Source: Allobosea sp. AAP35
GTDB taxonomy: Bacteria; Pseudomonadota; Alphaproteobacteria; Rhizobiales; Beijerinckiaceae
Direction: 5' to 3'
DNA: 44,665 nt
Assembly: GCF_001295925.1 (NCBI RefSeq)
Contig: NZ_LJHQ01000075.1
Span: 1 to 44,665 of the forward strand
Part shown: piece after piece, positions 31,209 to 39,413 of the stretch
Layout: every line of letters begins with the position of its first letter
Position numbering within the stretch: position 1 is the stretch's first letter
Notes under the pieces: model-generated
Told to the model about the DNA's origin: nothing
The model's database searches: none
The model's input: the letters and a program-made list of their open reading frames with translations, nothing else
Translations under genes and position numbers: made by a program

Positions 31209-32738
31209 ATGGCGATGATGCCGCGTATGGAGCTGCGCCAGGGCCAGTCCCTGGTGATGACGCCGCAGCTGCTGCAGGCGATCAAGCTTCTGCAGCTGTC
31301 GCATCTCGAATTGCAGACCTTCGTTGAAGGCGAGTTGGAGCGCAATCCACTGCTCGAGCGCGACGACACCTCCGAGGGCCCGCTGCAGGTCAATGGCGGC
31401 GATAACATCCATGCCGCCGACGCCGACAGCTTTGATCGCGCCGAGAGCCTGAACAGCCAGGAGGGAATGGAAAACCGGCTGGGAACCGGGCTCGACAATG
31501 TTTTTCAGGGCGAGCAGCCAAGCATGGCTAGGCTTGATACGCGCGGCGCCGACAGCCTGCCGATCATCGGCGGGGCCTATGGCGGCTCGGGCGGCTCCTT
31601 CGAGGACGGGCCCGAGGGATTCGAGAGCAGCCTGACGGTCGAGGCCTCGCTGCACGACCATCTCAGCACGCAGCTCGATCTGGCGGTCCATGAGCCGGCC
31701 GACCGCCTGATCGGCCGCCATCTCATCGATGCGGTGGATGATGCCGGCTATCTCGGCGAGCCGCTTCCCGATATTGCCGAGCGACTGGGCGTGTCGGTCG
31801 CCCGTGTCGAGGGCATCCTGCGGATCGTCCAGAGCTTCGATCCGTCGGGGGTCGCGGCGCGCGACGTCTGCGAATGCCTCTCGATCCAGTTGCGCGATCG
31901 CGACCGCTTCGACCCCGCCATGCAGGCACTCGTCGCCAATCTTCACCTCGTCGCCAAGCGCGACTTCGCCGCGCTCAAGCGCATCTGCGGTGTGGACGAC
32001 GAGGACATCGCCGACATGGTCGCCGAGATCCGGCGGCTCGATCCCAAGCCGGGGCGCGGTTTCGGCGGCTCGACCGCCGAGACGGTGGTGCCCGATGTCT
32101 TCATCCGCGCCGCGCCCGACGGCTCATGGCTGGTCGATCTCAACCCTGACACGCTCCCGCGCGTCCTGATCAACCAGACCTATCATGCCAAGGTCTCGAA
32201 GGCCGCCCGCAAGGATGAGGACAGGGCCTTTATTGCCGAATGCCTGCAGACCGCGAACTGGCTGACACGCTCGCTGGAGCAGCGCGCCCGCACCATCCTG
32301 AAGGTCGCCAGCGAAATCGTCCGCCAGCAGGACGGCTTCTTCGCCCATGGCGTCGAGCATCTGCGCCCGTTGAATCTCAAGACGGTGGCCGACGCGATCG
32401 GCATGCATGAATCGACGGTCTCGCGCGTCACCTCGAACAAATACCTGATCTGCTCGCGCGGCGTCTTCGAGATGAAATATTTCTTTTCGGCCGCGATTGC
32501 CGCCACAGGCTATGGCGAGGCCCATTCGGCGGAAGCCGTGCGCTTCCGGATCCGCCAGATGATCGATGACGAGGCGCCGGCCGCTGTCCTGTCCGATGAT
32601 GCGATCGTGGCGCGATTGAAGGAGGGTGGCATCGACATCGCCCGCCGCACGGTTGCGAAATACCGGGAGTCGCTGCGTATCCCCTCCTCGATGGAAAGGC
32701 GACGCGAGAAGGTCGCCATGGCCATGGGCAGTCGCTGA
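31209..32738 (+). CDS. rpoN: RNA polymerase sigma-54 factor
   Basis: This 509-residue sigma factor directs transcription of nitrogen and other genes from -24/-12 promoters with enhancer-binding activators. Region I (about 1-50) has the Gln/Leu-rich RQGQSLVMTPQLLQAIKLLQ-like start. An acidic region II follows, then the core-binding region, a helix-turn-helix (TVADAIGMHESTVSRVTSNK) and the RpoN box ARRTVAKYRE at 478-487. All diagnostic parts are intact. hpf and ptsN follow, as in most proteobacteria. glnD and ihfB in this window belong to the same regulatory circle. Confidence 0.96.
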   Translation: MAMMPRMELRQGQSLVMTPQLLQAIKLLQLSHLELQTFVEGELERNPLLERDDTSEGPLQVNGGDNIHAADADSFDRAESLNSQEGMENRLGTGLDNVFQGEQPSMARLDTRGADSLPIIGGAYGGSGGSFEDGPEGFESSLTVEASLHDHLSTQLDLAVHEPADRLIGRHLIDAVDDAGYLGEPLPDIAERLGVSVARVEGILRIVQSFDPSGVAARDVCECLSIQLRDRDRFDPAMQALVANLHLVAKRDFAALKRICGVDDEDIADMVAEIRRLDPKPGRGFGGSTAETVVPDVFIRAAPDGSWLVDLNPDTLPRVLINQTYHAKVSKAARKDEDRAFIAECLQTANWLTRSLEQRARTILKVASEIVRQQDGFFAHGVEHLRPLNLKTVADAIGMHESTVSRVTSNKYLICSRGVFEMKYFFSAAIAATGYGEAHSAEAVRFRIRQMIDDEAPAAVLSDDAIVARLKEGGIDIARRTVAKYRESLRIPSSMERRREKVAMAMGSR

Positions 32739-32770
32739 GGCGCAACTCCCTGTCGCTTGCGGCCATATCA

Positions 32771-32799
32771 TTGACATACCCGGTAGCCAGTTCTTAGCT
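32771..32799 (+). promoter_or_regulatory. Putative sigma-70 promoter of hpf
   Basis: A consensus TTGACA (32771-32776) is followed after 17 bases by TTAGCT (32794-32799), 49 bases before the hpf start. The -10 is weak. No -24/-12 sigma-54 element was seen here despite the adjacent rpoN. Confidence 0.4.
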
Positions 32800-32848
32800 C
32801 GCTAAGATGGCCGATCTCCCGGCCATGGCTAACAAGGGGAAGCACTCC

Positions 32849-33436
32849 ATGAGCTTGCGAATCTCCGGCAAGAACCTCGATGTCGGCGAGGCCCTGCGCG
32901 GCCAGGCCGAGGCCCGCGTGGCCGCCGCTCTCAGCAAATACTACGAGGGTGGCTATCAGGGTCACGTCACCGTCGGAAAGGACGGCACCGCCTTCAAGAC
33001 CGACGGTGTGCTGCATCTGTCGTCTGGAATCACGCTCGAGGCCTCCGGCACGGCCCATGATGCCTATGCCAGCCTCGACAAGATGGCGGAGCGCATCGAG
33101 AAGCGACTGCGTCGCTACAAGCGGCGGCTCAAGGACCGCTCCGCCTCGGCCAATGGCCGTGAGCCCGGCGTCGAAATCCCCAGCTATGTGATCGCGGCTC
33201 CCGACGAGGAAATCGAGGAGATCGAACTCGAGGGAGCCGGCGATAATCCGGTGATCGTCGCGGAATCGACCAAATCCCTGCATGTTCTCACTGTCGGCGA
33301 TGCCGTGGCGGAGCTCGATCTGACCGGCGCTCCGGTCGTGATCTTCCGCCATGCTGGCCATGGCCGGATGAACGTCGTATACCGCCGTCGCGACGGCAAC
33401 ATCGGCTGGATCGATCCGCCGGCTTCGCTGTCTTAG
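32849..33436 (+). CDS. hpf: Ribosome hibernation promoting factor (long form)
   Basis: This 195-residue protein has an N-terminal S30AE ribosome-binding domain (about 1-100: SLRISGKNLDVGEALRGQ, with the basic helix AERIEKRLRRYKRRLKD). An acidic linker leads to a C-terminal dimerisation domain (about 140-195: KSLHVLTVGDAVAELDLTGAPVVIF region). Long HPFs join two 70S ribosomes into inactive 100S particles in stationary phase. ATG 32849 has AAGGGGA upstream and gives the standard N-terminus. The location between rpoN and ptsN is conserved. Confidence 0.93.
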   Translation: MSLRISGKNLDVGEALRGQAEARVAAALSKYYEGGYQGHVTVGKDGTAFKTDGVLHLSSGITLEASGTAHDAYASLDKMAERIEKRLRRYKRRLKDRSASANGREPGVEIPSYVIAAPDEEIEEIELEGAGDNPVIVAESTKSLHVLTVGDAVAELDLTGAPVVIFRHAGHGRMNVVYRRRDGNIGWIDPPASLS

Positions 33437-33512
33437 GTCTGTCGGGGTCCCGTAGGCCGGAACCCGTCGCGAGCCGCCATCTGTGCGGCATGGGACATGC
33501 ATAGGCTGGCGC

Positions 33513-33974
33513 ATGACGCTGATGGATCTCCTGACACCCGCGGCGGTGATTTCGCCGCTGCGGGCCAATGGCAAGAAGCAGGCGCTGCTGGAACTCGCCC
33601 AGCACGCCGCGCAGCTGACCGGTCTGCCCGAACGCGAACTGTTCGAATCGCTGCAGCAGCGCGAGCGACTGGGTTCCACCGGCATCGGCGACGGCATCGC
33701 GATCCCTCACGGCCGGATGCCGGGCATCGATCGACTGGTGGGGCTGTTTGCCCGCGCCGACAAGCCGATCGAATTCGACGCGCTGGACGGTCAGCCGGTC
33801 GACATCATCTTCGTCCTGATCGCGCCGGAAGGCGCCGGTGCCGATCATCTCAAGGCGCTGGCCCGGGTTGCCCGTGTCCTGCGCAATCAATCGGTGCTGG
33901 AGCAGGTCCGCAGCACCCGTGACCCGGCGGCGATCTATGCCGTTCTGGCCGAGACGGCTGCCCAGGCGGCCTAA
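33513..33974 (+). CDS. ptsN: Nitrogen PTS enzyme IIA (EIIA-Ntr)
   Basis: This 153-residue regulatory protein receives phosphate on a histidine from the nitrogen-PTS relay (PtsP, NPr). The phospho-acceptor is His66 in GDGIAIPHGRM. LGSTGIGDG and PVDIIFVLIAPEGAGADHLKALA are characteristic. It should act by protein-protein contacts on potassium transport or sensor kinases rather than in sugar uptake. ATG 33513 is favoured; ATG 33522, three codons later, is possible. A perfect 14-bp palindrome lies just after the gene at 33982-33995. Confidence 0.93.
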   Translation: MTLMDLLTPAAVISPLRANGKKQALLELAQHAAQLTGLPERELFESLQQRERLGSTGIGDGIAIPHGRMPGIDRLVGLFARADKPIEFDALDGQPVDIIFVLIAPEGAGADHLKALARVARVLRNQSVLEQVRSTRDPAAIYAVLAETAAQAA

Positions 33975-34095
33975 GGTGCCGTCGATCGCGATCGAACGCT
34001 CTGGGATTTGACCAGATCGCAACATCGTCTATTCGATCCGGCAGCGTGCCTTGCTCACCAGCGATGGGCACCGTTCAATGCCGGAGAGCCCACTG

Positions 34096-35724
34096 ATGGC
34101 CTTTACCCATGTCGATCTCTTCCCGCTCGGTGAGGACAGCACGCCCTATCGCTCGCTTGGCAGCGAAGGCGTCACGGTGGCGAGGCTCGGCGATCAGGAG
34201 GTGCTGAGCGTCTCGCGCGAGGCGATCCGCCGCCTCAGCGAGCAGGCCTTCATCGACATCAACCATCTGCTGCGCCCCGGCCATCTCGCCCAGCTCGCGA
34301 AAATCCTCGACGATCCCGAGGCGACCTCGAACGACAAGTTCGTCGCCTACGACCTGCTCAAGAACGCCAACATTTCTGCAGGGGGCGTCCTGCCGATGTG
34401 CCAGGACACCGGCACGGCGATCATCATGGGCAAGAAGGGGCGTCTGGTCTGGACGGAAGGGGAAGACGAGCAGGCCCTGGGCGAGGGCGTCGCCGACGCC
34501 TATTTCAAGCGCAATCTGCGCTATTCCCAGGTCGCTCCGCTGTCGATGTTCGAGGAGAAGAACACCGCCACCAACCTCCCGGCCCAGATCGACATCTATG
34601 CGGAAGGCCAAGGTCCAAACGAGTCCGCCTACAAGTTCCTCTTCGTCGCCAAGGGCGGCGGGTCGGCCAACAAGACCTTCCTGTTCCAGGCGACGCCGTC
34701 CCTCCTGACCAGGGACCGGATGATGGCCTTCCTGAAGGAGAAGATCCTGACGCTGGGCACCGCCGCCTGCCCGCCCTATCACCTCGCCATCGTCATCGGC
34801 GGCACCTCGGCCGAGCAGAACCTGAAGACGGTGAAGCTCGCCTCGACTAAGTATCTCGACGCGCTGCCGACCTCCGGATCGCCCTCGGGCCACGCCTTCC
34901 GCGACCTCGAAATGGAGGAGGAGGTCCACAAGCTGACCCAGGCGCTCGGCGTCGGCGCCCAGTTCGGCGGCAAGTATTTCTGCCATGACGTGCGCGTCAT
35001 CCGCCTGCCGCGCCATGGCGCCTCGCTGCCGATCGGGCTCGGCGTCTCCTGCTCGGCCGACCGCCAGGCCAAGGGCAAGATCACCAGGGACGGCATCTTC
35101 CTCGAAGCCCTGGAGACCGACCCGTCGCGATACCTGCCCGAGGTCGAAGACGCCTCGCTCGGCGGTGACGTCGTCAAGATCGATCTCAACCGGCCGATGA
35201 GCGAGATTCTGGCGACGCTGACGCTGTACCCCGTCAAGGCGCGGCTCTCCCTCACCGGGACGATCATCGTCGCCCGCGACTCGGCCCATGCCAAGATTCG
35301 CGAGCGGCTCGAAAGCCAGCAGGGCATGCCCGACTATCTCAAGAACCACCCGGTCTATTATGCCGGTCCGGCCAAGACGCCCGACGGCATGGCCTCGGGC
35401 TCCTTCGGGCCGACCACCGCCGGCCGCATGGATTCCTTCGTCGACCAGTTCCAGTCCTTCGGCGGTTCGATGGTGATGCTCGCCAAGGGCAACCGCTCGG
35501 CAGCCGTGCGGGAAGCCTGCAAGCGCCATGGAGGCTTCTATCTCGGCTCGATCGGCGGCCCGGCGGCGCGGTTGGCGCAGGACTGCATCCGCAAGGTCGA
35601 GGTGCTGGAATATCCCGAACTCGGCATGGAGGCCGTCTGGCGCATCGAGGTCGAGGATTTTCCCGCCTTCATCGTCATCGACGACAAGGGCAACGACTTC
35701 TTCAAGGAGCTGAACCTCGGATGA
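34096..35724 (+). CDS. fumA: Fumarate hydratase, class I (iron-sulfur)
   Basis: This 542-residue enzyme of the citric acid cycle interconverts fumarate and L-malate with a [4Fe-4S] cluster. The cluster cysteines are Cys102 (PMCQDTGT), Cys225 (TAACPPYH) and Cys319 (GVSCSADR), matching positions 105, 224 and 318 of E. coli FumA. The N-terminal alpha domain and C-terminal beta domain (from about 390, with [19 protein letters not shown]) are fused in one chain. ATG 34096 has GGAG upstream; ATG 34078 lacks one. The last four bases overlap the start of the next gene. Oxygen-sensitive class I fumarase is common in this group. Confidence 0.94.
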   Translation: MAFTHVDLFPLGEDSTPYRSLGSEGVTVARLGDQEVLSVSREAIRRLSEQAFIDINHLLRPGHLAQLAKILDDPEATSNDKFVAYDLLKNANISAGGVLPMCQDTGTAIIMGKKGRLVWTEGEDEQALGEGVADAYFKRNLRYSQVAPLSMFEEKNTATNLPAQIDIYAEGQGPNESAYKFLFVAKGGGSANKTFLFQATPSLLTRDRMMAFLKEKILTLGTAACPPYHLAIVIGGTSAEQNLKTVKLASTKYLDALPTSGSPSGHAFRDLEMEEEVHKLTQALGVGAQFGGKYFCHDVRVIRLPRHGASLPIGLGVSCSADRQAKGKITRDGIFLEALETDPSRYLPEVEDASLGGDVVKIDLNRPMSEILATLTLYPVKARLSLTGTIIVARDSAHAKIRERLESQQGMPDYLKNHPVYYAGPAKTPDGMASGSFGPTTAGRMDSFVDQFQSFGGSMVMLAKGNRSAAVREACKRHGGFYLGSIGGPAARLAQDCIRKVEVLEYPELGMEAVWRIEVEDFPAFIVIDDKGNDFFKELNLG

Positions 35725-36056
35725 GAACACTCGCTCTTGCCGGTCTCGTCCTGGCGCTGGCTCAGATGCCGCTGCCCGCCCCGGCCCAGGGCCGGCCGGC
35801 GGACTGTTCGCGCGATCTGTTCCAGAACGAAGGCGCACTGCGCCGGCAGCAGACGCGGCTGAGTGCCGTGGCCAATGCCGATCAGGCCGCGCAGTGCCGG
35901 ACCTGGCGCGAGCATGTCGGTTTCCTGCAGAGTTCGCGTTCAGTCTTCGCGACCTGTCAGAGCGGCTCGCAGCGCGAGCAGAACGTCGCCATGATGGATT
36001 CCGACCTGGCCGACTACCGCGCCTTGATCGCGGGTCGTTGCGGCGGCAGGCGATGA
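35721..36056 (+). CDS. Secreted four-cysteine hypothetical protein
   Basis: This 111-residue protein has a clear signal peptide (about 1-23, ending APAQG) and a mature helical, Arg/Gln-rich part with four cysteines at 29, 59, 79 and 107, enough for two disulfides. It starts within the fumarase stop (ATGA), so translation is coupled to a cytoplasmic enzyme it has no evident relation to. I do not recognise a family. It ends just before a palindromic repeat. Confidence 0.7.
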   Translation: MRTLALAGLVLALAQMPLPAPAQGRPADCSRDLFQNEGALRRQQTRLSAVANADQAAQCRTWREHVGFLQSSRSVFATCQSGSQREQNVAMMDSDLADYRALIAGRCGGRR

Positions 36057-36062
36057 ACGGAT

Positions 36063-36141
36063 ACCGTCATCGCAAGCGCAGCGAAGCGATCCAGATGGCT
36101 CGACGGTTCTGGATTGCTTCGCTGCGCTCGCAATGACCGTG
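36063..36141. repeat. Intergenic palindromic element, family B copy 2
   Basis: Roughly 25-bp inverted arms with a few mismatches (left ACCGTCATCGCAAGCGCAG, right complement ACGGTCATTGCGAGCGCAG, both followed by CGAAGC) enclose a short loop region. The sequence matches the family B element at 13051-13131 in its GTCATTGCGAG and GAAGCAATCCAG segments. It lies between the Cys-protein gene and the hydrolase gene. Confidence 0.75.
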
Positions 36142-36169
36142 GCCGGCCTCCTACAAGAAAGCGCGTCCG

Positions 36170-36823
36170 ATGACCGACACCCCGCCACCGCTCCAGATCG
36201 CGGTCGTCCCCGTGACGGCCTTCCAGCAAAATTGCTCGATCCTCTGGTGCACGAGGACGATGCAGGCCGCGATCGTCGATCCCGGCGGCGACGTCCCGCT
36301 CATTCTCGGCGCACTGAAGGAGATCGGCGTCACACCTGCCGCGATCTGGCTGACTCATGGCCATCTCGATCATGCAGGCGGCGCGACGGAACTGGCGGAG
36401 ACGCTGTCGATCCCGGTCATCGGCCCGCATGAGGCGGACAAGTTCCTGCTCGACGATCTGCCGACCTCAGGCCTGCTGTTCGACATCCGCGACATGCGTG
36501 CGGTCACGCCAACGCGCTGGCTTGTCGAGGGCGACGAGGTCTCGGTCGGCGAGGTGGCTTTTAGCGTCCAGCATGTGCCGGGCCATACGCCCGGCCACAT
36601 CACCTTCTTCCAGAAGGATCTGCGCTTCCTGCTGGCGGGCGATACCGTTTTTGCCGGCTCCGTCGGCCGCACCGATTTTCCCTATGGCAGCCACGAGACG
36701 CTGATCGGCGGCATCAAGGCCAAGCTTTTGCCGCTTGGCGACGATGTCCAGTTCCTGCCCGGCCACGGGCCCGCCAGCACGCTCGGCGAGGAGCGGTTGA
36801 ACAATCAGTTCCTGACGGGCTGA
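36170..36823 (+). CDS. Metallo-beta-lactamase-fold hydrolase (glyoxalase II-like)
   Basis: This 217-residue dizinc hydrolase has the HxHxDH motif THGHLDHAGG (His63, His65, Asp67, His68). Further ligands sit in HVPGHTPGH, LLAGDTVF and LPGHGPAS. Its length and pattern match the YcbL/GloB-like type that includes type II glyoxalases, but the substrate (S-lactoylglutathione or another thioester) cannot be told from sequence. It stands alone, with a palindromic repeat on the left and a hairpin terminator on the right. Confidence 0.88.
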   Translation: MTDTPPPLQIAVVPVTAFQQNCSILWCTRTMQAAIVDPGGDVPLILGALKEIGVTPAAIWLTHGHLDHAGGATELAETLSIPVIGPHEADKFLLDDLPTSGLLFDIRDMRAVTPTRWLVEGDEVSVGEVAFSVQHVPGHTPGHITFFQKDLRFLLAGDTVFAGSVGRTDFPYGSHETLIGGIKAKLLPLGDDVQFLPGHGPASTLGEERLNNQFLTG

Positions 36824-36833
36824 AACGAAAAGA

Positions 36834-36857
36834 CCCGCAGCGGAAATCCGCTACGGG
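36834..36857. terminator. Bidirectional hairpin terminator
   Basis: CCCGCAGCGGA and TCCGCTACGGG pair over 10 of 11 positions, 10 bases after the hydrolase stop. The A-rich left flank (AAACGAAAAGA) gives a TCTTTTCGTTT run on the minus strand, so it is a better terminator for leftward transcripts from the DUF1993 gene; rightward only TT follows. The rest of the 36824-37053 gap shows no gene. Confidence 0.55.
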
Positions 36858-37053
36858 CCTTGGAAGAACCAACGGCCATGTCCTGAACGGGTGCGCGTAC
36901 ATCCGGCGTCAAACGTTCGGCTCATGGCCGTCTTCTGCGGCGTTGGAGGACTGTGGAACGCCCTCGACATCGCCGTAACAGTCATATGGAGGCGGCCTGT
37001 GTCGAATTCAAGGCCGCTTCGAACCATACCCTTGGGAGCTCGTATGACCCCTG

Positions 37054-37572
37054 CTAGGCGTCGAGCACGCCGAGCAGGAAGTCCTGCTTGCCGATCTGGA
37101 TTCCATTCTGGCGCAGGATGGCATAGGAGGTCGTGGCGTGGAAATAGAAGTTGGGCACGGCGAAGCGGGTGAGATAGGCCTCGCCGCGCATCGTCATGGT
37201 CGCGCTCGGCCCGCGCGGGAAGGTGACGTCGCTCGCCAGGCCGGCCTCGAAGGCGGCGTCGTCGATTCCCTCAACGAAAGCCAGCACCTTGGCGATGCGC
37301 GCCTTCAACTCGTCGAAGCTCTTCTCGTCGTCGGGGTGCTTGGGATTGTCGCCGCCGGCGAGGCGGGCCGCGGCGTTCTTGGCGAAGTCGCAGGCGAGTT
37401 GGATCTGGCGGGAGAAGGGCAGCATGTCGGGCGCCAGTCGCGCGCCGAGAAGCACCTCGGGCGTGATCTTGCGGGTCGCCGCCTGCTCGACCGTCTTGTC
37501 GAGGATGGCGTCGAGCGCCTTCAGGGTCTGGACGAAGCCGGTGAGCGCGGCGGAGCGGGCGGTGATGGGCAT
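37054..37572 (-). CDS. DUF1993-family (DinB-like) protein
   Basis: This 172-residue predicted all-helical cytosolic protein matches the DUF1993 pattern: FVQTLKALDAILDKTVEQAA near the start, ARLAPDMLPFSRQIQLACDFAKNAAARLAG in the middle and LPNFYFHATTSYAILRQNG-like (here VPNFYFHATTSYAI) near the end, with conserved histidines suggesting a metal site as in DinB folds. The function is unknown. ATG 37572 gives a standard N-terminus. An efp terminator lies directly upstream. Confidence 0.85.
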   Translation of the reverse strand: MPITARSAALTGFVQTLKALDAILDKTVEQAATRKITPEVLLGARLAPDMLPFSRQIQLACDFAKNAAARLAGGDNPKHPDDEKSFDELKARIAKVLAFVEGIDDAAFEAGLASDVTFPRGPSATMTMRGEAYLTRFAVPNFYFHATTSYAILRQNGIQIGKQDFLLGVLDA

Positions 37573-37584
37573 GAGACGATCCTC

Positions 37585-37613
37585 AAAAGAAAACGGGCCC
37601 GGAAAGGGCCCGT
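37585..37613 (-). terminator. Rho-independent terminator of efp
   Basis: On the minus strand ACGGGCCC, a TTTCC loop and GGGCCCGT form a perfect 8-bp G+C-rich stem that runs into TTTCTTTT. It begins 50 bases after the efp stop, and leftward transcription would meet it before the DUF1993 gene. Confidence 0.85.
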
Positions 37614-37662
37614 CGCATCGCCGATATAATCACATCGCCGGGGAATGCACCGGTGCGTGTCA

Positions 37663-38232
37663 TCAGTCCTTGGCGCGCTCCACATAGGAGCCGTCTTCCG
37701 TCAACACGACGATGCGAACGCCGGGCCCGATATGGGGAGGCACCGCGGTGCGCACGCCGTTTGTCAACATCGCCGGCTTGTAGGAAGACGAGGCCGTCTG
37801 GCCCTTGGTGACCGGCTCGGTCTCTGCGACCTCGCAGGTGACGCGCTGCGGCAGCTCGATCGAGACGGCCTTCTCCTCGAACACCGACAGCGAGACCTTC
37901 ATGCCCTCCTGGAGATAGGGCGCCATGGTCCCAACCACGTCGCCATCGACATTGATCTGGTCGAAGGTCTCGGGGTTCATGAAAACGTACTGCTCGCCGT
38001 CCTGGTAGAGATAGGTGAAGTCGCGATCCTCGACATAGGCGCGCTCGACCTGCTCGGTCGTCTTGTAGCGCTGCGTCATCTTGGTGCCGTCATGGATGCG
38101 GCGCATGTCGATCTGCGTCGTCGGTGTGCCCTTGCCGGGGAAGAAGCTCTCGGCCGAGAGCACCGAGCAGAGATGCCCATCGAGTTCGAGCACATTGCCC
38201 TTGCGAACGGAGGATGCGATGACCTTGACCAC
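37663..38232 (-). CDS. efp: Elongation factor P
   Basis: This 189-residue translation factor rescues ribosomes stalled at polyproline. The N-terminal KOW-like domain carries the modifiable Lys34 in [11 protein letters not shown]. Pro32 and Lys34 match the beta-lysylated E. coli loop, and two OB domains follow. The start is GTG 38232 with AAGGAC upstream; it gives [12 protein letters not shown], the usual N-terminus, whereas longer frames run into the intergenic region. The modification genes epmA and epmB are divergent, 116 bp away, so the whole EF-P activation set is together. A strong terminator follows the gene. Confidence 0.95.
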   Translation of the reverse strand: MVKVIASSVRKGNVLELDGHLCSVLSAESFFPGKGTPTTQIDMRRIHDGTKMTQRYKTTEQVERAYVEDRDFTYLYQDGEQYVFMNPETFDQINVDGDVVGTMAPYLQEGMKVSLSVFEEKAVSIELPQRVTCEVAETEPVTKGQTASSSYKPAMLTNGVRTAVPPHIGPGVRIVVLTEDGSYVERAKD

Positions 38233-38348
38233 GTGGCTTGTCCTTGAGCTAGCACGGCGCCCCGGGGCGCCCGATCGAAATTCGTTGCCGCGCAACTACC
38301 GCATTTGCAGGCGAAACGGAAGCTTGCCGACGTTCCGAACCTGAGACG

Positions 38349-39413
38349 ATGAAAAACCAGTCTTCGCCCTTCTGGCGGCCCGACGTGCATGCCGACCGTC
38401 GCCCCGCGCTGCTCGCGCGCGGTCGCATCAAGACGGCGCTGCGGCGTTGGTTCGAAGCGCGCGACTTCGTCGAGGTCGAGGCTGCGATCCTGCAGCTGTC
38501 GCCCGGCAACGAGACGCATCTGCACGGCTTTTCGACCACGCTGATCGACGATGCCGGCGCCTATCATCCTTACTATCTGCACACCTCGCCCGAATTCGCC
38601 GCCAAGAAGCTGCTGGCTGCCGGCGAGCCGCGCATCTTCGATTTCGCCCGCGTCTTCCGCAACCGCGAGCGCACCGCCCTGCATCACCCCGAATTCACGA
38701 TGCTGGAATGGTATCGCGCCGGCGAAGGCTACGAGATGCTGATGCGCGACAGCGCTGCCCTCATGGCCGAAGCCGCGGAGGCTGCAGGCACGACGATGCT
38801 GCGCTGGCGCGGCGTCGAGGCCGATCCCTTTGCCGAGCCGGAACGTCTGACGCTGCAGGAGGCCTTCCGCCGTCACGCCGGCATCGACCTGCTGCGCACC
38901 GTCACCGCCGACAACGATGTCGATCGCGGCGGGCTCGCCGCCGATGCGGTCGAGGCCGGCATGCGCGTCGCCGATGACGACAGCTGGTCGGATATCTTCA
39001 GCCGCGTGCTGTCGGAGAGGATCGAGCCGCATCTGGGGCAGGGCCGGGCCACCATTCTGTGCGAATACCCGATCTCGGAGGCCGCGCTGGCCCGCCCAAA
39101 ACCGGGCGATCCGCGCGTTGCCGAGCGCTTCGAGCTCTATGCCTGCGGCGTCGAACTGGCGAATGGCTTTGGCGAACTCACCGATCCGGCCGAGCAGCGC
39201 CGGCGCTTCGAGGCCGACATGGACGAGAAGGCGCGCATCTATGGCGAGCGCTATCCCGTCGACGAGGATTTCCTCGCCGCGCTCGCGCAGATGCCGGCCG
39301 CAAGCGGCATCGCGCTGGGCTTCGACCGGCTGGTGATGCTCTGCACCGGCGCGCGCCGGATCGAGGATGTACTCTGGACGCCGGTGTCCGAACCGGGCAG
39401 GGGAGCGGCATGA
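38349..39413 (+). CDS. epmA: EF-P--(R)-beta-lysine ligase EpmA
   Basis: This 354-residue paralogue of class II lysyl-tRNA synthetase lacks the anticodon-binding domain. It activates beta-lysine and attaches it to EF-P Lys34. The class II motifs are present: RIKTALRRWFEARDFVEVEAAIL (motif 1 region), FDFARVFRNRERTALHHPEFTMLEWY (motif 2) and ASGIALGFDRLVML (motif 3). It is slightly longer than E. coli EpmA (325). It lies next to efp and overlaps epmB by four bases (ATGA), which supports this role over a tRNA synthetase. Confidence 0.93.
   Translation: MKNQSSPFWRPDVHADRRPALLARGRIKTALRRWFEARDFVEVEAAILQLSPGNETHLHGFSTTLIDDAGAYHPYYLHTSPEFAAKKLLAAGEPRIFDFARVFRNRERTALHHPEFTMLEWYRAGEGYEMLMRDSAALMAEAAEAAGTTMLRWRGVEADPFAEPERLTLQEAFRRHAGIDLLRTVTADNDVDRGGLAADAVEAGMRVADDDSWSDIFSRVLSERIEPHLGQGRATILCEYPISEAALARPKPGDPRVAERFELYACGVELANGFGELTDPAEQRRRFEADMDEKARIYGERYPVDEDFLAALAQMPAASGIALGFDRLVMLCTGARRIEDVLWTPVSEPGRGAA

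Noticed and set aside
32771..32799. Sigma-54 promoter for hpf or ptsN
   Set aside because: No GG-N10-GC type -24/-12 element was found in the rpoN-hpf or hpf-ptsN gaps.
34075..35838. 587-codon open frame on the minus strand, antisense to fumarase
   Set aside because: The opposite strand carries a full class I fumarase with all three cluster cysteines. The antisense frame is a compositional artefact.
36891..37172. 93-codon frame between the hydrolase and DUF1993 genes
   Set aside because: It is Arg-rich, overlaps the DUF1993 3-prime end, has no ribosome site and shows no domain.
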